Shown here: positions 7,205 to 15,120 of the stretch, piece by piece
Numbering within the stretch: position 1 is the stretch's first letter
Layout: every line of letters starts with the position of its first letter
Assembly: GCA_009775125.1 (NCBI GenBank)
Contig: VSPD01000037.1
Location: 1 to 27,653 of the forward strand
Direction: 5' to 3'
DNA: 27,653 nucleotides
From: Muribaculaceae bacterium
Lineage (GTDB): Bacteria; Bacteroidota; Bacteroidia; Bacteroidales; Muribaculaceae
Made by a program: the position numbers and the translations under genes
Notes under the pieces: generated by a model
Told to the model about the DNA's origin: nothing
The model's input: the letters and a program-made list of their open reading frames with translations, nothing else
Database searches by the model: none

Positions 7205-8731
7205 TTAGTAGCCGGGGTTCTGAACGAGGTTGTCGTTCTGGTCGATAGCGCCCTGCGGGATTGCGAGACGGTAAGAGTTCTCGTTGAAGATGTTGCGCTG
7301 TGCGTGGCGGCCGGAGTCTTTGGCGTAAACGGCGTTCATCACTTTCTCCACCATGTTGAGGCGCACGAGGTCGAACCAGCGCTGGCCTTCGAAGCAGAGT
7401 TCGAGACGGCGTTCTTTCAGATAAGCCTCGAGGAGGGCTTCCTGCGAGGAGCGCACGGTGTTGGGGAGTTTGCCCAGGCCTGCGCGCTCGCGCACTTGGT
7501 CGATGATGTCGGCTGCGCCGGCGAGGTCGCGGGTATTTTCGCCCACGATTTTAGCCTCGGCTTTGAGCAGGAGGATGTCGGCGTAGCGCATCTTTATGAT
7601 TGAGACGGCGTTTGCACGGCATTTGTACATGAATGCGTAGTTGTCGGAGGGATAGTAGTTGCTCCATGTGCAGTCGCGCCAAACGACAGACTGGGGATAG
7701 CGCACGTTGTCGCCTTCGGCGGTGAATTCGTTGATGAGGTCGCGCGAGGGGGTAATCCATTTTGCCCATGTGAACGATGAGTTCCAGTCCATTTCGTCGC
7801 GGCCGAACATCCAGGTTACCCAGGAGCCTGCGCCGGGAGCGAAGTGAGCCTCGTAGATTGCTTCTTTGGTGTTGCGGGCACGGGCGTCGGATTTGTCTTC
7901 GTTGAGCGCCCAGAGGTCGGCGAAGTCGTCGACGAGGCCGTAGCCGCGCGAGGCGAGCTGGTCGGCATACTGGATTACTTTCGAGTAGTCGCGGACGGGC
8001 TTCTCGGCATATACCTTGGCAAGCATGGCCATGGCCACTTCCTGGGTGAGTTTCGACTTGTCGCCATTGTTGGCGGGGCAGTTGACGAGGGCGAATTCGA
8101 GGTCTTCCACGATAGCCTCGTAGGCTTCGAGCTCGGAGCTCTGCTCGGGGAAGTATGCTTCGTAGCTTTCGTCGATATTGTCGGCGGTGATGTCCTTGGC
8201 GGTGGCCTTGATTACGGGGATGTCGCCCCAGAGGCGCACCATGTCGAACCATATCATGGCACGGAAGAGTCGGCCCTGAGCCTGGTATGAAGTGATTTCA
8301 GAAGCCGAGAGGCTGTTGTCTTTCACTTTGTCGACCTCGTTGATAAGGACGTTGACGTAGGCCACGTCGCCGAGGTAGCGGTCCCAGTCGCGTTTGAGCA
8401 CGGAGTTGGAGCCTTCGATGGAGTTGTCTTCGTAGGGCACGACTTCGGCGCCGGTTGTTCCGGCATAGGCGTTGTCGGAGTGCGAGTCGGCGATGAGCAG
8501 CTGGTCGAGATACCAGTGTTCCTGCTGGTTCCTGTATTTGTTGTTGATGGCGTTCATGTAGTTCTCGACGTCGGTTGCCGTCTCGAAGCGGGCCTGTTCC
8601 TCGTCTTCATCTTTGGAGGGGGGGATGGTGACGTCGGAGTATTGGTCTTCGGGCACATAGTCGAGCGAGCAGCCGGACAGAGCGGCTCCGGAGGCCATCA
8701 CGCCGATAAGTGCATATTTATATAGTTTCAT
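7205..8731 (-). CDS. SusD/RagB-family outer-membrane glycan-binding lipoprotein
   Basis: A 508-residue protein with lipoprotein signal and lipidated Cys21 (GAALSGC). The sequence shows the RagB/SusD pattern: an N-terminal helical TPR region, the segment QGRLFRAMIWFDMVRLWGDI in the middle, LLKAEA near ADILLL, the C-terminal LKERRLELCFEGQRWFDLVR and the terminal QNPGY. It acts as the lid over the SusC transporter and binds glycan at the surface. It follows SusC by 22 bp, so the two are co-transcribed, as is almost always seen. In this locus the likely ligand is a beta-1,6-glucan fragment, judged only from the linked enzymes. Confidence 0.93.
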   Translation of the reverse strand: MKLYKYALIGVMASGAALSGCSLDYVPEDQYSDVTIPPSKDEDEEQARFETATDVENYMNAINNKYRNQQEHWYLDQLLIADSHSDNAYAGTTGAEVVPYEDNSIEGSNSVLKRDWDRYLGDVAYVNVLINEVDKVKDNSLSASEITSYQAQGRLFRAMIWFDMVRLWGDIPVIKATAKDITADNIDESYEAYFPEQSSELEAYEAIVEDLEFALVNCPANNGDKSKLTQEVAMAMLAKVYAEKPVRDYSKVIQYADQLASRGYGLVDDFADLWALNEDKSDARARNTKEAIYEAHFAPGAGSWVTWMFGRDEMDWNSSFTWAKWITPSRDLINEFTAEGDNVRYPQSVVWRDCTWSNYYPSDNYAFMYKCRANAVSIIKMRYADILLLKAEAKIVGENTRDLAGAADIIDQVRERAGLGKLPNTVRSSQEALLEAYLKERRLELCFEGQRWFDLVRLNMVEKVMNAVYAKDSGRHAQRNIFNENSYRLAIPQGAIDQNDNLVQNPGY

Positions 8732-8753
8732 GGAAATGTTTCGTTTTAAATGT

Positions 8754-11750
8754 TTAGAATTCTACGTTTACACCGAAAATGAAGCTCTTCGACTGGGGAT
8801 ATGTGCCGTAGTCGATGCCTTGAACGGTACCGGAGTTGCCGTACTGGTTCACCTCGGGGTCGTAGCCCTTGTAAGATGTCCAGGTGAGGAGGTTGGTGGC
8901 GGTGAAGTATGGCTGGAGCTTGGTGATGCCGGCTTTCTTCATCCATTTTCCGGTGATGTCGTAAGAGAGCGAGATGTCTTTGAGACGGAGGTAAGAACCA
9001 TCCTCGATGAAGTAGGTCGATGTCTTCATGTCGAAGCCGGCCTTGGGCACGTCGGTGATCTGGCCGGGGATGCGCCAGCGGTTGAGCACGCGGGTCGACT
9101 GGTTCATGCCGTTGTACATGCCTTCTGTTTCCATGCGGCCCACGTTGAGGATGTCGTTGCCGTAAGAGCCTTGGATGAAGATGTTGAGGTTGAAGCCTTT
9201 CCACGAAAGGTTGTTGGTCATACCGTAGGTGAAGTCGGGGTTGGGGTCGCCGATATAGGTGCGGTCCGACGACGAGAGGCGGCCGTCGCCGTTTACGTCG
9301 CGGTACATGAGTTCGCCGGTTTCGGGATCGACGCCGTCGGAGATGTAGCCGTAGAATCCGCCGAGAGGACGGCCGGGTTCGTTGCGCACGGGCGATTCGT
9401 TCACGTAGTCGTTGGTCGAGCCGGCATAGTAAACTTTCTGGAGGGCGAGTTTGTCGAGTTTGTTCTTGTTGAACGACATGTTGAACGATGTGCTCCACGA
9501 GAATTCACCTTCGAACTGGTGCGATGTGATGGCGAACTCGAAACCTTTGTTGGTCATTTCGCCTTCGTTGCGCTGGATAGAGTTGGCGGCTGCGGCGCCG
9601 GAGGGAAGGGATACCCACATGAGCATGTCGGTTGTCTTCTTGTAGTAAGCGTCGGCGTTGAACGAGAGGCGTCCGTTGAGCACGGAGAAGTCGACACCGA
9701 TGTTGGTCTGGGTTGTACGCTCCCATTTGAGGTCTTTTGTGCGGAGGTTGGCCTGCGAGAGGTTGGGCACGGCGTTGGCGTAATCGAATGTGTCGCCTGC
9801 GTCGGGCACTTTGTACCATTCAACATAGCCGAAGTTGTAACGCTGGAGGTAAGCGTAGTCGCCTACACCGCCCTGGTTGCCGGTCTGGCCCCAGCCTGCG
9901 CGGAGTTTGAGGTCGGTGAGCCAAGAGGAGGCGTCTTCCATGAATTTCTCGTTGGAGATGCGCCATGCGGCCGATACCGAGGGGAATGTGGCCCAGCGGT
10001 GATCGGGGTGGAGTTTCGACGAGCCGTCCATACGCACGTTGGCGGAGATGAGGTAGCGGGAGTCGTAGTTGTAGCTTACGCGGCCAATATAGGACATGAT
10101 GCCCCATTCGGATGCGCCCGAGCCGGCACCGCCAAGACCGATACGGTTGGCGCCGTTGAGGGTCTGCACTTTGTCGTCGCGGTAGCGCGAGCCGTTGATC
10201 CAAGAGTTGCGGTAGTCGGAGTCGGTCCAAGATGCGCCGGCCATGATGTCGAGCTGGTGCACTTTGGCAAATTTGAGCGAGTATGTAGCGATGTTATCCC
10301 ATGTGAGCACGGTGTTCTGGTTGCGGTTGTCGGAACCGGAGCCATGCTGTTCGCGGCCGTAGGTGGTGTGCACCGGATCGAGGAACGAAGTGGAGAGGGC
10401 GTTGCGGCGGTCCATGGTAAACTTCGATGTGAAGTTGAGGCCGGGGATGATGTGGAACAGGAGTTCGCCCGAAGCGATGAGGCGGTTTTCCTTGCCGCGG
10501 CTGTATTTAGAGCGGGCGAGGTTGTCGAGCGGGTGAGTGAGGCCGCCGACGCCGTAGAAGTTGTTATAGTAGTGCTCGGGGTTCTCGGTGTCCCAGATGG
10601 GAGCGTAGGTCGGGGTCTGGATGCAGGAGATGATCACACCGCCGCGCGAGCCGCCGTTGCCGGAGATGATGCCGCCGTAGGAGGTGTTGTCGGAGTAGGA
10701 CATGTTGGCGCGGATGTCGAGCCAAGAGCGCACGGTGCCTTCGATGTTGGCGCGGAAGTTGTAGCGTTCGAAGGCTGTCTCGCGGATGGTACCGTCCTCG
10801 CGGGTGTAGCCGCCGGAGAGGTAGTAGCGCAGTTTCTCAGCCTGCTGGGAGATGCTCACCTGGTAGTTTTGGGTCTGGCCGGTGCGGAACACCTCGTCGA
10901 ACCAGTTAGTCTGGTCGGTGAGGCCGTCGGGAAGGTTGATCATGCCGATTTCGTCCATGAGTTCCTTATACTGGGCCACGTTGAGGGGCTTGATTTTGTT
11001 GCTCACCTTGGTCACGCCGTAATATCCGTTGAAGGAGATTTTGGCATCCTGGCTCGAGCCTTTCTTAGTGGTGATGAGCACGACACCGTTTGCACCGCGC
11101 GAACCGTAGATAGCTGCGGAGGAGGCGTCTTTAAGAATCTGGATGTTCTCGATATCGTTGGACGAGAGGAAGTTGATGTTGTCGACAGGCACACCGTCCA
11201 CTACATAGAGGGGGTCGTTGGAGCCGTTCATAGATGTGGTACCGCGCACGCGAATCTGGGGAGCAGAGCCGGGCGAGCCGTTGGGCGACATTACGTTCAC
11301 ACCGGCAGCCTTACCCTGGATAGCCTGGGCAGCCGACACGATGGGGCGGTTGGCAAGTTCTTTTGCCGACACGGATGATACGGCGGTGGTGACATCGCCG
11401 CGTTTCACTTCGCCGTAACCGATAACGACCACTTCGTCGAGAAGCGCGTTGTCTTCTTGCATCACCACTGTCATGCCTTGTGCAGCCTTTACTTCCTGCT
11501 GCTTGAAGCCGATGGATGTTACCACGAGGGTCTGCCCTTCGGAGGCTTGGATGTTGAACACACCATCATAGTCGGTGATGACACCCATTGTGCGGCCTTT
11601 GACCACAACACCGGCACCGATCAGGGGTTCGCCCTCGGCGTCGGTCACAGTTCCCTTGATGACACTTTGCGCCAGTGCCGGAGAGGCTCCGAGCACCAAC
11701 GCCAGTATCATGAGAAAAGAATGTGTAAATAACGTTCTAAGATTTCTCAT
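8754..11750 (-). CDS. SusC/RagA-family TonB-dependent outer-membrane transporter
   Basis: A 998-residue protein with a signal peptide (residues 1-27, ASPALA) and a carboxypeptidase-regulatory-like beta domain (about 30-105, including GTVTDAEGEPLIGAGV). It then has the DEVVVIGYG segment before the plug, the plug with DPLYVVDGVPVDNINF and AAIYGSRGANGVVLITTKKG, and a 22-strand-type barrel ending in the aromatic FIFGVNVEF. It imports oligosaccharides into the periplasm using TonB energy, with SusD as lid. It is the first gene of the PUL transcript; 378 bp of non-coding DNA with a promoter candidate and the cysE terminator lie upstream. A long open frame exists on the opposite strand but is a composition artefact. 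Confidence 0.95.
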   Translation of the reverse strand: MRNLRTLFTHSFLMILALVLGASPALAQSVIKGTVTDAEGEPLIGAGVVVKGRTMGVITDYDGVFNIQASEGQTLVVTSIGFKQQEVKAAQGMTVVMQEDNALLDEVVVIGYGEVKRGDVTTAVSSVSAKELANRPIVSAAQAIQGKAAGVNVMSPNGSPGSAPQIRVRGTTSMNGSNDPLYVVDGVPVDNINFLSSNDIENIQILKDASSAAIYGSRGANGVVLITTKKGSSQDAKISFNGYYGVTKVSNKIKPLNVAQYKELMDEIGMINLPDGLTDQTNWFDEVFRTGQTQNYQVSISQQAEKLRYYLSGGYTREDGTIRETAFERYNFRANIEGTVRSWLDIRANMSYSDNTSYGGIISGNGGSRGGVIISCIQTPTYAPIWDTENPEHYYNNFYGVGGLTHPLDNLARSKYSRGKENRLIASGELLFHIIPGLNFTSKFTMDRRNALSTSFLDPVHTTYGREQHGSGSDNRNQNTVLTWDNIATYSLKFAKVHQLDIMAGASWTDSDYRNSWINGSRYRDDKVQTLNGANRIGLGGAGSGASEWGIMSYIGRVSYNYDSRYLISANVRMDGSSKLHPDHRWATFPSVSAAWRISNEKFMEDASSWLTDLKLRAGWGQTGNQGGVGDYAYLQRYNFGYVEWYKVPDAGDTFDYANAVPNLSQANLRTKDLKWERTTQTNIGVDFSVLNGRLSFNADAYYKKTTDMLMWVSLPSGAAAANSIQRNEGEMTNKGFEFAITSHQFEGEFSWSTSFNMSFNKNKLDKLALQKVYYAGSTNDYVNESPVRNEPGRPLGGFYGYISDGVDPETGELMYRDVNGDGRLSSSDRTYIGDPNPDFTYGMTNNLSWKGFNLNIFIQGSYGNDILNVGRMETEGMYNGMNQSTRVLNRWRIPGQITDVPKAGFDMKTSTYFIEDGSYLRLKDISLSYDITGKWMKKAGITKLQPYFTATNLLTWTSYKGYDPEVNQYGNSGTVQGIDYGTYPQSKSFIFGVNVEF

Positions 11751-11906
11751 TGAATAAATGAATTAGAATTATTAGGATTTAAGTTTTGTTTTTCTCACGG
11801 TTTGATATAATGTGCTAATACGGGGCGGCGGGGTGTTTGTCTTCATGGTTTATTACTCCGCCCGCATAGCTTTTCATTGCATTAGCCTTGCGGTTTGATT
11901 GCGACA

Positions 11907-11936
11907 CAAAATTAGTGCTTCATTTTCAACAATAAA
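11907..11936 (-). promoter_or_regulatory. Candidate promoter of the PUL operon
   Basis: A minus-strand -7 box TAATTTTG (11907-11914) lies about 155 bp before the SusC start. The upstream box is poor (TTTTA or TTG-rich at 11928-11937), which would suit an activator-dependent promoter. The rest of 11751-12060 is AT-rich and shows no gene. Confidence 0.4.
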
Positions 11937-12062
11937 ATACCCGGTAAAGACACCGAGTAAACTATCTAAAAATACACAGTCCTGTCTACCAAGCATTTAT
12001 GCGTGTTAAAAAAACAAAAAAAGTAAGTTTTTATCAACCCGTAATTGTTAAAATTTTAAGAG

Positions 12063-12110
12063 AAAAGGAGGCGAAAAAATGCACTTGCGTCCATTTTTCC
12101 ACCTCCTTTT
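12063..12110. terminator. Terminator after cysE
   Basis: The 9-bp outer stem AAAAGGAGG/CCTCCTTTT (12063-12071 with 12102-12110) continues inward with A-rich/T-rich pairing, and on the minus strand it ends in TTTTC. It closes the cysE transcript and separates it from the PUL promoter region. Confidence 0.7.
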
Positions 12111-12128
12111 ACTTGTTTTGAGATGCTT

Positions 12129-12986
12129 TTATTTATATATCGTAGCCCCCGGCGCCACATCGTGCGTGAGCCACACGTTGGCCCCGACGGTGGCTCCGTC
12201 GCCTATGGTGACACGGCCGAGGATGGTGGCGTTTGAGTAAATTATCACATTGTCGCCGATGATGGGGTGGCGGGGGATGCCCTTGACGGGAAGGCCGGTG
12301 GCATCGTCGAGGGGAAACGAGCGCGCGCCAAGGGTGACGCCCTGATATATTTTCACATTGTTGCCGATGATACATGTGGCGCCGATCACGACACCCGTGC
12401 CATGGTCGATGGCAAACCGCGAGCCGATCGTGGCCCCGGGGTGGATGTCGACTCCGGTCTCGCCGTGGGCAAGCTCGCTTATGGCGCGCGGAATCAGCGG
12501 CACGCCCATCTCGAGCAGCGCGTGAGCGATACGGTAACTCGACACGGCCCTCACCGATGGATAGCACGAAATGACCTCGGCGATGTTTTCCGCGGCAGGG
12601 TCGCCGTCGAAAATGGCGCGGACATCGTCGGCAAGGGCAGCGCGCAGCTGCGGCAACCGCTCGATAAATTGCCGGGCCATGTCGCGGGCCGCCTCGGGGT
12701 GGGATGTGTCGCGGCAGTCGCAGTTGAACGACAGCCCGGCGTGTATCTGGCTCGTGAGCAGTGCGTAGAGCCGCTCGACGCTCACGCCGATATGATAGCG
12801 GAGCGATGCCGAGTCGGTGGTCGACACCCCGAAATAGCCGGGGAAAATGACCGACCGGCACAGTTTCACTATTTCTTTAAGGTCGGGCACCGATGGCAGG
12901 GGCTCGCCACGGGTGCAGCGGTGGAAAAGCGACGCATACGACCCTTCCTCGGCCAGCAAATTCACTATATGTTCAAGTTCTTTCAT
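12129..12986 (-). CDS. cysE: Serine O-acetyltransferase
   Basis: It makes O-acetylserine from serine and acetyl-CoA, the first step of cysteine synthesis. The 285-residue protein has the helical N-terminal domain (about 1-170) and then a left-handed beta-helix of hexapeptide repeats. The catalytic region is clear: DIHPGATIG (Asp180, His182), AIDHGTGVVIG (Asp194, His195), then IYQGVTLGARS and IIGDNVIIYSNATILG. The ATG at 12986 is chosen; a TTG three codons upstream keeps the frame open but has nothing to recommend it. cysK lies 108 bp upstream on the same strand, so the two enzymes of the pathway are adjacent, and a terminator follows the gene. Confidence 0.93.
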   Translation of the reverse strand: MKELEHIVNLLAEEGSYASLFHRCTRGEPLPSVPDLKEIVKLCRSVIFPGYFGVSTTDSASLRYHIGVSVERLYALLTSQIHAGLSFNCDCRDTSHPEAARDMARQFIERLPQLRAALADDVRAIFDGDPAAENIAEVISCYPSVRAVSSYRIAHALLEMGVPLIPRAISELAHGETGVDIHPGATIGSRFAIDHGTGVVIGATCIIGNNVKIYQGVTLGARSFPLDDATGLPVKGIPRHPIIGDNVIIYSNATILGRVTIGDGATVGANVWLTHDVAPGATIYK

Positions 12987-13035
12987 GTACCTCAAATTAT
13001 TTATAAGTCTCGGCTCGCTATCACTCGCCTATAAC

Positions 13036-13071
13036 CGCAAATTTCACAAATTACGCAAATTTCACAAATTA
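13036..13071. repeat. Two tandem 18-bp repeats between cysK and cysE
   Basis: The unit CGCAAATTTCACAAATTA occurs twice without a gap or mismatch (13036-13053, 13054-13071) in the cysK-cysE intergenic region. Nothing else of note is seen in the 108-bp gap. Confidence 0.85.
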
Positions 13072-13094
13072 TTTGCCTTTTTGCCCTTCCTTGC

Positions 13095-14042
13095 CTATTC
13101 TCCGAAGAGAGGGGTGGAGAGGTAACGTTCGCCGCCGTCGGGGAGGAGTGTCACTACGGTGGGGTTGGAGATGCAGCCGCCCGCGCCGGCACATGCCTCG
13201 TCGTCGACCATGATGCGGAGGGCGGCGGCAAGGGCGGCTCCGGATGATATGCCCACGAGGATGCCTTCTTCGCGGGCCATGCGGCGCGAGGCTTCGAAGG
13301 CTTCGTCGTCGGTGATGTCGACCACGGCGTCGACCACCGACGCATCGTAGATTTCGGGCACGAAGTTGGCGCCTATGCCCTGGATGCCGTGAGGGCCGGG
13401 TTTGCCGCCGCGCAGAAGGGGCGACTTGGCCGGCTCGACGGCGACGATGCGGATGTCGGGGTAGACTTCGCGCAGACGGCGGCCCACTCCCACGATTGTG
13501 CCGCCGGTGCCGACGCCTGCCACGAAATAGTCGACGCGGCGTCCTTTCATGTCGCGGATTATTTCCTCGGCGGTGGTGCGGTAATGCGCGCGGGGCGAGG
13601 CGGGGTTGGCAAATTGCTGCGGGATGAACGAGCGCGGAGTGGCGCGATGCAGCTCCTCGGCACGCGCCACGGCTCCGGCCATGCCTTGCGCCCCGGGGGT
13701 GAGCACCACCTCGGCACCGTAGGCGCTGATAAGCCGGCGGCGCTCGACGCTCATGGAGTCGGGCATGGTGATGACGAGACGGTAGCCTTTGGCGGCGCAC
13801 ACCATGGCGAGGCCGATGCCGGTGTTGCCCGAGGTAGGTTCGATGATGGTGTCGCCGGGAGCGATGCGGCCGTCGGCCTCCGCTTCGTCGATCATGGCCA
13901 AGGCCACGCGGTCCTTTACCGAGCCGGCGGGGTTGAAATATTCAAGTTTGGCAAAAAGCGAGCCGGGCAGAGAGGGCTGCAAGCGGGAAAGGCGCACCAT
14001 GGGGGTGTTGCCTACAAGCTGTAATATCGAATTATAAACCAT
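13095..14042 (-). CDS. cysK: Cysteine synthase (O-acetylserine sulfhydrylase)
   Basis: It forms cysteine from O-acetylserine and sulfide with pyridoxal phosphate. The 315-residue protein contains QLVGNTPMVRL (8-18), the PLP lysine Lys43 in NPAGSVKDRVA, the substrate loop EPTSGNTGIG (68-77), the phosphate-binding loop GVGTGGTIVG and ISSGAAL near the C-terminus. Length is normal for the family. The ATG at 14042 is preferred; the open frame reaches a TTG eleven codons upstream, but family members begin just before the NSILQLVGNTP segment. It is followed by cysE on the same strand and divergent from the AraC-type gene. Confidence 0.94.
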   Translation of the reverse strand: MVYNSILQLVGNTPMVRLSRLQPSLPGSLFAKLEYFNPAGSVKDRVALAMIDEAEADGRIAPGDTIIEPTSGNTGIGLAMVCAAKGYRLVITMPDSMSVERRRLISAYGAEVVLTPGAQGMAGAVARAEELHRATPRSFIPQQFANPASPRAHYRTTAEEIIRDMKGRRVDYFVAGVGTGGTIVGVGRRLREVYPDIRIVAVEPAKSPLLRGGKPGPHGIQGIGANFVPEIYDASVVDAVVDITDDEAFEASRRMAREEGILVGISSGAALAAALRIMVDDEACAGAGGCISNPTVVTLLPDGGERYLSTPLFGE

Positions 14043-14151
14043 ATGACATTCATAAATAAAGTGGAACGTTACCAAAATTCAACAAACGAGGTGGAATAAT
14101 TGTTTATTTTTAAGCATATTAATAAAATTCGGTAACAAATAGCAATTATTG

Positions 14152-14183
14152 TTTGGCAATTACGAACAATTTATTTACCTTTG
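14152..14183 (+). promoter_or_regulatory. Promoter of the AraC-type regulator
   Basis: TTTG (14152-14155), 20 bp, TACCTTTG (14176-14183): an exact Bacteroidetes consensus. It decides the gene start, because the first in-frame ATG (14149) lies upstream of this promoter and cannot be on its transcript. Confidence 0.75.
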
Positions 14184-14201
14184 CGTAAGATTCCTCTCCC
14201 A

Positions 14202-14223
14202 AAAGAAGAAATTTTTCTTCTTT
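14202..14223 (+). other. AT-rich stem-loop in the AraC-type leader
   Basis: A perfect 10-bp inverted repeat (14202-14211 with 14214-14223, AAAGAAGAAA against TTTCTTCTTT) lies in the untranslated leader between the predicted transcription start (about 14190) and the GTG at 14248. It could be a leader attenuator or simply a low-complexity palindrome. Confidence 0.5.
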
Positions 14224-14247
14224 CAAACACACATAAAACACATCATC

Positions 14248-14682
14248 GTGAACACACACACAATCCCCACACACTATTTGCTCGCGGACATAGCCACATA
14301 TTCCGCCGGCACACCGGCCGACCATTGTGTTGACCCCGAGAATCTCTCCGCAGCCAACCAAAATATGCTTTCCACGCTGTTGCGGTTTATAGAGAATCGT
14401 ATCGACGATGAGAACCTTAAAATAGAAGAAATGGCCGACGCCGTAGGCATGGGCCGCACGGCTTTTTATGGCCGTATGCGTATGCTTGTGGGGGCGGCGC
14501 CGTCGGAGTTTCTTCGAAAAATGAGGATGAAGCGCGCCTGCGAGCTTATTTCCGGGTCTACGCTTAATTTTACCCAGATTGCCTTCCATGTCGGTTTTTC
14601 CGATCCGAAGTATTTCACGAAATGCTTCAAGAAAGACATGGGGCAGACGCCGTCGGAATATCGCCGCACGGCCAGAATCTGA
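14248..14682 (+). CDS. Small AraC-family DNA-binding protein without a sensor domain
   Basis: With the GTG start at 14248 the protein is 144 residues. Residues 41-144 form a complete AraC/XylS domain: first helix-turn-helix about 59-80 (EEMADAVGMGRTAFYGRMRML), second about 107-128 (FTQIAFHVGFSDPKYFTKCF), then the family ending GQTPSEYRR. The 40 residues before it resemble no ligand or receiver domain. The DNA-binding part looks like the output end of Bacteroidetes hybrid two-component regulators, so it may be a domesticated remnant of one, or a short free-standing regulator. It is divergent from cysK and 2.5 kb from the PUL; a role for either is untested. The upstream ATG is excluded by the promoter position. 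Confidence 0.8.
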   Translation: MNTHTIPTHYLLADIATYSAGTPADHCVDPENLSAANQNMLSTLLRFIENRIDDENLKIEEMADAVGMGRTAFYGRMRMLVGAAPSEFLRKMRMKRACELISGSTLNFTQIAFHVGFSDPKYFTKCFKKDMGQTPSEYRRTARI

Positions 14683-14707
14683 CAACGCAACCAGCCTTTG
14701 AAAGCAA

Positions 14708-14733
14708 AAGCCCTCCATTTTCATGGAAGGCTT
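14708..14733 (+). terminator. Probable terminator after the AraC-type gene
   Basis: AAGCCCTCCAT pairs with ATGGAAGGCTT (one mismatch) around a four-base loop, 25 bp after the stop codon. The T-tract is short, so efficiency is uncertain. Confidence 0.5.
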
Positions 14734-14839
14734 GCCGGAGATTACGTGGATTTTTAGCGTTAATGGCCATTAATAAATCGTTAATTTTTTAATTGACGGC
14801 TATTAAGTATGTGTAAAAAAATAAATTAATGTATTGAAA

Positions 14840-15042
14840 ATTGTCGCAGAGCGACAATCTCTTAGGTAACCCCCGGCTTCAGCCGTGGGGACGTGAATAT
14901 CACAACGGACGGTGTGGCAGCGCCACACTCTTGCTTGTGCAAGCGTATATAGAGTGTAGCTCCGCCACACCGTGATTAGTGTCCTTGAATTTCCCCACGG
15001 CTGAAGCCGGGGGTTACCTGAAAGACTGTGGCTCTGCCACAG
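14840..15042. repeat. Mirror-symmetric fold-back element
   Basis: The outermost parts are small hairpins with perfect stems: 14840-14858 (8 bp, loop AGA) and 15026-15042 (7 bp, loop TCT), which are related to each other in inverted orientation. Inside them is a perfect 28-bp inverted repeat (14864-14891 with 14992-15019). The core holds further palindromes at 14912-14928 and 14930-14943, and GGTGTGGC (14911-14918) can also pair with 14964-14971. It contains no credible open reading frame. It fills most of the 438-bp gap between the AraC-type gene and the capsid-like gene; the rest of that gap shows only a 14-bp palindrome at 14760-14773. Confidence 0.85.
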
Positions 15043-15120
15043 CAGAATTGCATACAATACATTTTGAAAAATACTTAACGTAAAATTTATCCACGGAATC
15101 GGCGTTATACAGCGGCGCGG

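Noticed and set aside
8730..11378. An 882-codon open frame antisense to the SusC gene
   Set aside because: Its product is Val/Gly/His-rich low-complexity sequence without motifs, and the opposite strand encodes a textbook SusC. Long antisense frames are expected from the GC-rich third codon positions.
14149..14247. N-terminal extension of the AraC-type protein from the first ATG
   Set aside because: A consensus promoter lies downstream of that ATG, and the residues are Phe/Lys-rich translation of an AT-rich leader.
14882..15010. Riboswitch or T-box in the AraC-capsid gap
   Set aside because: The structure is a symmetric DNA inverted repeat downstream of both neighbouring genes, not in a leader.
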